Of a stretch of DNA of 13,239 bases, positions 11,501 to 13,239 are shown piece by piece (the first letter of the stretch is position 1; each line of letters starts with the position of its first letter). The position numbers and the translations under genes are program-made. The stretch is from Saccoglossus kowalevskii (Eukaryota > Hemichordata > Enteropneusta > Harrimaniidae): contig NW_003142305.1 in the NCBI RefSeq assembly GCF_000003605.2, forward strand, positions 362,688 to 375,926, written 5' to 3'. The notes under the pieces are model-generated. The model had not been told where the DNA came from and ran no database searches. It saw only the letters and a list, made by a program, of their open reading frames with translations.

Positions 11501-12384
11501 CAGTTTGGGTGGATCATTTCAACTTGGTGTCCGTCACTTCAAATTGCTTTCCTGTGTGTTCTGCTACGATACGATATTACAGGCTACAACCATCATTCTG
11601 TGAGACTTGTATGAACTGCTCTGCGATCTCCTGCTTTCAGCGGTGATCTCCAGAATACCAGCGTTCTTCTGCAAGCTCCTGTATTTCTCCGTTGTTGTGT
11701 TGCAGAAACCATTGACTGTCGTCCAATAATACATTCTGGAACTGTGAGTTATCACCAATGCACACTTCCCTAAGCAATCCCCCATTTTAGTGACTTTATT
11801 CATTGTATTTTTCTGTGCTTTATTTCTTGTAATTATTTTGAGAGGTATTAAAGCCTGGAGCTTTAACTCGACATTTTGGCGTATGTGTATTTCATTTCCA
11901 GTACTATTGTCTTGTCCTACCCCTTACTAGCAGTGAAAGAACCCCCTATCCAGTGTGAGTTCTCAATTGCGATAAGCAGGCCTTGCGCTGTTAACAACCA
12001 GATTGAATCAAAGTTGATTACCCCCCCCCCCCTTGTTAGAGCGCATGGTAACTAAGCAACTAGAAAACTCAACAATCCGCCATTAATATTTCTACAATGG
12101 TTGAATCAAACATTTATAAATCTTCATTGTTGGTGTATATATCTAACCCAGAATCCCGGCTTTGAAGTTCGGGGTTGGTAAATAACTGGCAAAATCTGTC
12201 GAGTACTTCCTGTACACTGGATACATATGCTATAAGCCGTCAATTACAACGTATATAAATTGCTGGTTAGTTATTCATCAAGCCAGTAAAAATTAACTCA
12301 CCAAACCACGAAGGTTGCTATGGCAGTTGTAGCAAACAATACCGGCAAAATACCCCAACCAATGTTCCATTTGGGTTGTACCAT
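2312..12384 (-). CDS. DRAM-like: DRAM-family six-pass membrane protein, complete, 7 coding exons
   Basis: Join of minus-strand exons 12384-12302, 6651-6598, 6462-6395, 5685-5549, 5005-4828, 3506-3424 and 2542-2312: 834 nt, 277 residues plus TGA. Exon-end phases run 2,2,1,0,1,0 and every junction stays in frame. Known DRAM1/DRAM2 proteins are slightly shorter (roughly 240-270 residues). Visible family marks are PYVSDTG (residues 43-49), PPES-C-IF (52-58), RYKGLR (76-81), GNFQ (111-114), a glycine-rich FGIGTIY (130-136) and SEW (212-214). By eye the membrane segments are about 10-34, 55-75, 93-112, 121-145, 153-177 and 210-229, with both ends cytosolic as in the family. Family knowledge: lysosomal or endosomal membrane proteins; DRAM1 is p53-induced and promotes autophagy. 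The paralogue (DRAM1, DRAM2 or TMEM150-like) is not resolved. The start ATG has G at -3 and G at +4. Family assignment is firm; the weakest model points are the intron 5 donor and exon 6. Confidence 0.9.
2543..3423 (-). other. intron 6 of the DRAM-like gene
   Basis: 881-nt intron between donor GAG|GTTAGT and acceptor tcacatctttcag. Apart from the CpG-dense patch at about 2885-3235 it is AT-rich and without recognised features. Confidence 0.75.
2885..3235. promoter_or_regulatory. intronic CpG-dense patch with TCTCGCGAGA element
   Basis: Roughly thirty CpGs in about 350 bp inside intron 6, in otherwise CpG-poor DNA. It includes the perfect palindrome TCTCGCGAGA at 3204-3213 (12-bp palindrome 3203-3214), which in vertebrates is a promoter element bound by BANP and also linked to ZBTB33. 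Words such as CACGCG, GTCGCG, CATCGCG and GACGCGCG cluster around it. This suggests an internal, possibly bidirectional or antisense promoter. No first exon is assigned. Confidence 0.45.
3424..3506 (-). CDS. DRAM-like: DRAM-like coding exon 6: Thr/Glu-rich lumenal loop
   Basis: An 83-nt exon between the acceptor cagtctttttag and the donor GAG|GTTAGT. It completes Cys174 and encodes residues 175-201, starting LIMQNISEDTTTAPTASS and ending TEEPTEE. It contains an N-glycosylation sequon (Asn179-Ile-Ser181) in what should be the lumenal loop between segments 5 and 6. It fits the phases on both sides. Its sequence is not conserved in the vertebrate proteins I know, so support is splice signals, phase and composition only. 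An alternative reading is a separate transcript starting at the ATG at 3498. Confidence 0.72.
4308..4517. repeat. 35-bp minisatellite, six tandem units
   Basis: Units start at 4308, 4343, 4378, 4413, 4448 and 4483, exactly 35 bp apart. Best-conserved parts are the start (ATGAAATGCTACAA in units 1 and 3) and the end (CTGACA in units 1, 2 and 6). Unit 5 is most diverged. A seventh partial unit may follow from 4518 (AATGTGCTAAAACATA). The constant spacing despite base divergence indicates an old array without indels. Confidence 0.75.
4602..4621. repeat. perfect 9-bp stem hairpin
   Basis: CTACTACAT (4602-4610), two bases, then ATGTAGTAG (4613-4621). A near-complete 20-bp palindrome in intron 5 about 85 bp from the minisatellite. 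It could be a small cruciform or chance; nothing else ties it to a function. Confidence 0.5.
4828..5005 (-). CDS. DRAM-like: DRAM-like coding exon 5
   Basis: A 178-nt exon after an excellent acceptor (tttttttttcattag). It encodes residues 115-173: membrane segment 4 (HYIGATLAFGIGTIYCWMQ), a cytosolic YPKYNG loop and most of membrane segment 5. It ends in phase 1 at ACAT|GTATCC, a weak donor. Reading through instead gives Cys-Ile-Leu and a TGA at once, so retention of intron 5 would give a product truncated after segment 5 and lacking segment 6. Confidence 0.88.
5549..5685 (-). CDS. DRAM-like: DRAM-like coding exon 4
   Basis: A 137-nt exon between a good acceptor (ttcttttatttcag) and the donor CAG|GTAAGC. 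It completes Ala69 and encodes residues 70-114: the end of membrane segment 2, the cytosolic RYKGLR loop, membrane segment 3 (LISFVLGVLTAVGVSMV) and the conserved GNFQ turn. The first 60 percent of this exon, with its acceptor, is duplicated at 7402-7320 in intron 1. Confidence 0.92.
5601..5957. repeat. local segmental duplication, copy A (original: intron 3 and exon 4)
   Basis: Matches 7318-7703 in the same orientation with scattered substitutions and small indels. Diagnostic shared words include TCATACGAGAAAA, GACGGCGACAATAGCTGAAAT, ATTATAGACAATATGTTGT, CTAACAACGACAC and TTCAAAATGAAGGAAA. This copy covers the 5' portion of exon 4 in coding sense on the minus strand, its acceptor, and adjoining intron 3 DNA with part of a MITE. 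It is the original because its exon is complete. Confidence 0.85.
5820..6042. mobile_element. short hAT-like MITE candidate
   Basis: Left end CAGTGGCGGCGGCAC (5820-5834) and right end, reverse complemented, CAGAGGCAGGCGGCAC (6042-6027) form an imperfect terminal inverted repeat of the CAG-N-GGCG kind common in hAT transposons. The 223-bp interior has an 11-G run (5835-5845) and no transposase. The 8-bp flanks (5812-5819 and 6043-6050) do not match well, so no target-site duplication confirms it. Confidence 0.4.
6395..6462 (-). CDS. DRAM-like: DRAM-like coding exon 3
   Basis: A 68-nt exon after the acceptor tttacatttaag. It completes Ser46 and encodes residues 47-68, beginning DTGAYPPESCIF and running into membrane segment 2 (LNLAAAI). 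It ends in phase 1 at ATTG|GTAATT. DTG-x-x-PPES-x-IF is among the most conserved DRAM stretches, so this exon anchors the family call. Confidence 0.92.
6598..6651 (-). CDS. DRAM-like: DRAM-like coding exon 2
   Basis: A 54-nt exon between the acceptor ttctgcttctag and the donor CAG|GTAGGC. It completes Cys28 and encodes residues 29-45, YIIAVSLDHIIAFVPYV, then two bases of Ser46. It supplies the end of membrane segment 1 and the first half of the family signature P-Y-[IV]-S-D-T-G in the first lumenal loop. It is separated from exon 1 by a 5650-nt intron and from exon 3 by only 135 nt. Confidence 0.88.
6980..7300. promoter_or_regulatory. CpG-dense patch with YY1-like and NRF1-like sites
   Basis: CpGs cluster at about 6985-7030 and 7075-7172. 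Minus-strand AAAGATGGC (7119-7111) and CAAGATGGC (7297-7289) resemble YY1 sites. CATGCGCAG at about 7147-7155, read on the minus strand as CTGCGCATGTG, is one base from the NRF1 palindrome. The patch lies 330-650 bp upstream of exon 2 in gene sense, a suitable place for an alternative promoter, but a first exon with a clear donor was not found. Confidence 0.4.
7318..7703. repeat. local segmental duplication, copy B in intron 1
   Basis: Diverged direct copy of 5601-5957, lying about 1.7 kb further along on the plus strand and so upstream of exon 2 in the gene. The similarity stops in the middle of the exon 4 sequence near 7320. The MITE-like part is also shared, so it was present before the duplication. 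Confidence 0.85.
7320..7402 (-). pseudogene. partial copy of DRAM-like exon 4 with intact acceptor
   Basis: After ttttatttcag the minus strand reads IVAVYIRYKGLRNIN and on through KFSRMSLI, in the same frame as the real exon 4 with a few substitutions and no stop. The GNFQ end and the donor are missing. The frame then runs into unrelated sequence and stops near 7265. Its phase does not fit exon 1, so inclusion after exon 1 would shift the frame. Best read as a decaying exon fragment, possibly a cryptic exon. Confidence 0.75.
7553..7737. mobile_element. second diverged copy of the MITE-like element
   Basis: CCGTGGCGGCGACAC at the left and GCGCCCTCTG at the right resemble the ends of the element at 5820-6042. 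The shared interior includes TTCAAAATGAAGGAAA and TAGATTTCAAATTT. The left side lies inside the segmental duplication, while the right end has diverged or been replaced. Boundaries are approximate. Confidence 0.3.
8869..9156 (-). pseudogene. unidentified coding-like remnant (nested block, part 5)
   Basis: 95-residue open frame with a plausible protein section around KFTNIMSAIYSMLSIS and YLRALLKELARTRT. Further minus-strand fragments continue to about 8580 in other frames (for example KPRKGLPVQFDMLSK near 8600-8650). Frame breaks are frequent, which fits a decayed coding region. Family unknown, and the reading is low-confidence. Confidence 0.22.
9298..9585 (-). pseudogene. unidentified coding-like remnant (nested block, part 4)
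   Basis: 95-residue open frame, cysteine- and aromatic-rich (for example DIPQCVDCVSRNSNYFF), in the same orientation as parts 1-3. Not recognised. It may belong with the fragments at 8869-9156 (contains SMGWNITADDYLRALLKEL) and about 8580-8830, which read in shifting frames broken by stops. Confidence 0.22.
9676..9987 (-). pseudogene. unidentified coding-like remnant (nested block, part 3)
   Basis: Longest open frame of the block, 103 residues between stops and without an ATG start. It has protein-like composition, with words such as FAQCNEGFVVKIYTG and HPFHVLKEHCDVLMELL, several cysteines and a hydrophobic end (SLLGLVIIFW). No conserved domain recognised. It could be an exon of a decayed gene or an element remnant; random origin is not excluded. 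Confidence 0.25.
10350..10547 (-). pseudogene. unidentified coding-like remnant with membrane segment and tail (nested block, part 2)
   Basis: A 65-residue open stretch, frame-shifted relative to part 1: a hydrophobic run (SMILIAMTLPAFIMV), a basic KQQCKKNR exit, then a polar tail containing DPYKNVPLVSF and ending at TGA (10352-10350). It looks like a C-terminal cytosolic tail. Part 1 has a similar S-hydrophobic-[KR]-Q-C-[KR] pattern, so the two could be paralogous exons or one duplicated unit. No family recognised. Confidence 0.35.
10560..10745 (-). pseudogene. unidentified coding-like remnant with one membrane segment (nested block, part 1)
   Basis: A 61-residue open stretch with a strong membrane helix (NVILVVVIVNGSLIVISALI) followed by a basic MYRQCRARLAARNK segment, the usual layout of a membrane exit into cytosol. 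A TGA lies just upstream, two codons after a fair acceptor (gtatcttttcag), and there is no start codon. I do not recognise the family. It lies in intron 1 on the same strand as the DRAM-like gene. Confidence 0.35.
11264..11394. repeat. two tandem 65-bp units
   Basis: CAGGTGTGCT at 11291 and again at 11356, each followed by a T/A-rich stretch and ATAACAAAGGATGTTTA. The segment before each (CTCTGGAAGG..., CTTTGTAAAG...) also aligns. Units are about 11264-11329 and 11330-11394. They sit just upstream of the CCAAT/TATA pair of the LTR-like segment. Confidence 0.6.
11386..11873 (+). mobile_element. candidate solo LTR
   Basis: Order on the plus strand: TG start near 11386, inverted CCAAT box ATTGG (11443-11447), TATAAATT (11479-11486), ATTAAA poly(A) signal (11847-11852) overlapping a hairpin (TTAAAGC, 5 nt, GCTTTAA, 11848-11866), then GACA followed by TTTTGGCG, which resembles an LTR end plus primer-binding junction. 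No flanking 5-bp target duplication was found and there is no gag or pol next to it. The 65-bp repeats upstream may be part of U3, which would move the left boundary. Confidence 0.35.
12302..12384 (-). CDS. DRAM-like: DRAM-like coding exon 1
   Basis: Encodes residues 1-27, starting MVQPKWNIGWGILPVLF, plus two bases of codon 28. This is the short hydrophilic N-terminus and the first part of membrane segment 1, as in DRAM proteins, where a G-x-LP-x-LF block follows the start. It ends at a strong donor, TTTG|GTGAGT. The start ATG has purine -3 and G +4. The first A of the start codon is also the last base of an upstream ATGTAA start-stop element. Confidence 0.85.
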
Positions 12385-12496
12385 TACATCAACTACTTTT
12401 CAAATAATCTGACAAGCGGAATGAAGCATATTCACGACTACCATTACATTGCACTCTAGAATAGCGCCCCCCATCATTGACTACATAGGATCACAT
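12384..12496 (-). promoter_or_regulatory. start-stop upstream ORFs in the presumed 5' leader
   Basis: Three minimal ATG-stop elements precede the main start codon on the minus strand: ATGTGA (12496-12491), ATGTAG (12486-12481) and ATGTAA (12389-12384). The last overlaps the main ATG by one base. Another ATG begins near 12479 and reads a short frame. If the leader covers them, they could stall ribosomes or force reinitiation; this is inferred from sequence order only. Confidence 0.35.
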
Positions 12497-12548
12497 GTTA
12501 TCGATCGTCTGATATTATCAAGATAAAGGAAATATTATATAGTTTCTG

Positions 12549-12554
12549 TTTATA
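12549..12554 (-). promoter_or_regulatory. TATA-like box upstream of DRAM-like exon 1
   Basis: GATATAAACAG context on the minus strand, about 165 nt before the start codon, would place transcription start near 12520 and give a 5' UTR of roughly 135 nt. No CpG cluster accompanies it. No clear splice acceptor lies between it and the ATG, so an unspliced leader is the simplest model. The TATA match alone is weak evidence. Confidence 0.3.
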
Positions 12555-12694
12555 TCCCCGCAATGAATTGCCAGCGTATGTCAGAATAGTTGTTCATTAA
12601 CTGCATTCCATGTCTCCCGAGCAACCTATGTTATTTAACAACAGATTAAACACTGTCCTAATGACAATTTTCTCGTTTACACGACAGCATTTTA

Positions 12695-12973
12695 TCAGAG
12701 CCCAAAGGCTCCTGTCGGCAAAACTCGCAGTGCTGTCGGTGTGAGCTGGCTAGAGTTTTGTTCTGCATCGATAAAGTCTCGGAGTTGAGCTTCGATAGGA
12801 CCTGGGGGCCAGTTGATACATAGCTGGGTGGGGAGGTGCCCCTGATAGTGGCAAAATCTATACCAATATTCCAAATAAAACCTATTTTCTCTATCAGAAG
12901 AACATCTCCAATAGAAGCACATGTAAGCCAACAGTTGCAATGTATATAGATTTATTATATGTATTTTGACCAT
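12695..12973 (-). other. coding-like segment upstream of exon 1, probably a repeat fragment
   Basis: 92-residue open frame, distinctly more GC-rich than its flanks at 12690-12860, with words such as HLPTQLCINWPPGPIEAQ and QLTPTALRVLPTGAFG. No domain recognised. The sharp base-composition change and lack of splice signals suggest an inserted element or retro-derived fragment rather than an exon of the DRAM-like gene. Confidence 0.3.
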
Positions 12974-13080
12974 AGAAGTAAGTATACCAAATCGGAAAAA
13001 TATTACCGATATTTCAAATTATACCTATCTTGACCAGAAATAAGACTGATACTTGTACCTAAAATCCAAAAAACTAGACC

Positions 13081-13239
13081 CATTTCAGGGGCACGTCCCA
13101 ATTTGGCAAGTTCTATCTACCCCCCCCCCCCCGGGCGATAGGACTAGGCCGCCCCCGATGGCACTTATAAAGTGTAAATGATTCAGGTCTAAATCACGCC
13201 CTCTATCGCCTTCTTCAAATTACGTTCCATTCAAAGCAT
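13081..13239. repeat. poly-C-bearing repeat with inverted ends, at window edge
   Basis: A 13-C run (13120-13132) is followed by GGCGATAG (13134-13141), whose reverse complement CTATCGCC occurs at 13203-13210. CCGCCCCCGATGGCAC lies between. GC content is high against AT-rich flanks. It resembles a small transposon remnant that may continue beyond the window. Confidence 0.35.

Larger units (their letters stand above)
6652..12301 (-). other. intron 1 of the DRAM-like gene
   Basis: 5650-nt intron between donor TTTG|GTGAGT and acceptor ttctgcttctag. It is far larger than the other introns and holds the CpG-dense patch, the duplicated exon fragment, the nested coding-like remnants and the LTR-like segment listed separately. 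Stretches 7740-8570, 9990-10349, 10746-11263 and 11874-12301 show nothing else recognisable apart from a 12-C run at 12021-12032. Confidence 0.8.

Noticed and set aside
12021-12032. 12-C run, with similar G or C runs at 5835-5845 and 13120-13132
   Set aside because: Treated as ordinary homopolymer expansions, two of them inside repeat remnants; no G-quadruplex pattern of four separate G tracts was seen.

Overview
The window looks like AT-rich nuclear DNA from an animal, probably a marine invertebrate. It has spliced genes with GT/AG introns from about 0.1 to 5.7 kb, CpG-poor DNA broken by short CpG-dense islands, G and C homopolymer runs, transposon fragments and minisatellites, and no bacterial-style operons. 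The sequence alone does not fix the phylum.

The main content is one complete protein-coding gene on the minus strand, spread over almost the whole window. Seven coding exons (12384-12302, 6651-6598, 6462-6395, 5685-5549, 5005-4828, 3506-3424, 2542-2312) join with matching phases at all six junctions. They give a 277-residue protein with six membrane segments. It carries the signatures of the DRAM (damage-regulated autophagy modulator; Frag1/DRAM/Sfk1) family: a PYVSDTG block after the first membrane segment, a GNFQ block after the third, and a SEW block entering the last. Members of this family sit in lysosomal, endosomal or plasma membranes, and DRAM1 and DRAM2 promote autophagy. The tail holds a DVGLL (DXXLL-type) sorting motif. 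A candidate poly(A) signal lies about 250 nt past the stop, and a TATA-like box lies about 165 bp upstream of the start codon.

Region by region: 1-2054 is downstream of the gene, with no recognised coding sequence but two promoter-like spots (about 120-250 and 1577-1606) and a 12-bp inverted repeat. Intron 6 (2543-3423) contains a CpG-dense patch with a perfect TCTCGCGAGA element. Intron 5 (3507-4827) contains an array of 35-bp repeats. The intron 3/exon 4 area (about 5601-5957) has a diverged second copy in intron 1 (about 7318-7703) that includes the first 60 percent of exon 4 with its splice acceptor, plus a small hAT-like MITE. Intron 1 (6652-12301) also carries a second CpG-dense patch with YY1-like and NRF1-like sites (about 6980-7300). 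It also holds a broken coding-like block on the minus strand (about 8580-10750) with two similar membrane-spanning segments, and a possible LTR (about 11264-11873). The segment upstream of exon 1 (12385-13239) holds the presumed promoter, a short coding-like repeat remnant and a poly-C-rich repeat.

Most other open frames in the window look like chance or antisense frames. I found no tRNA, rRNA or CRISPR array.
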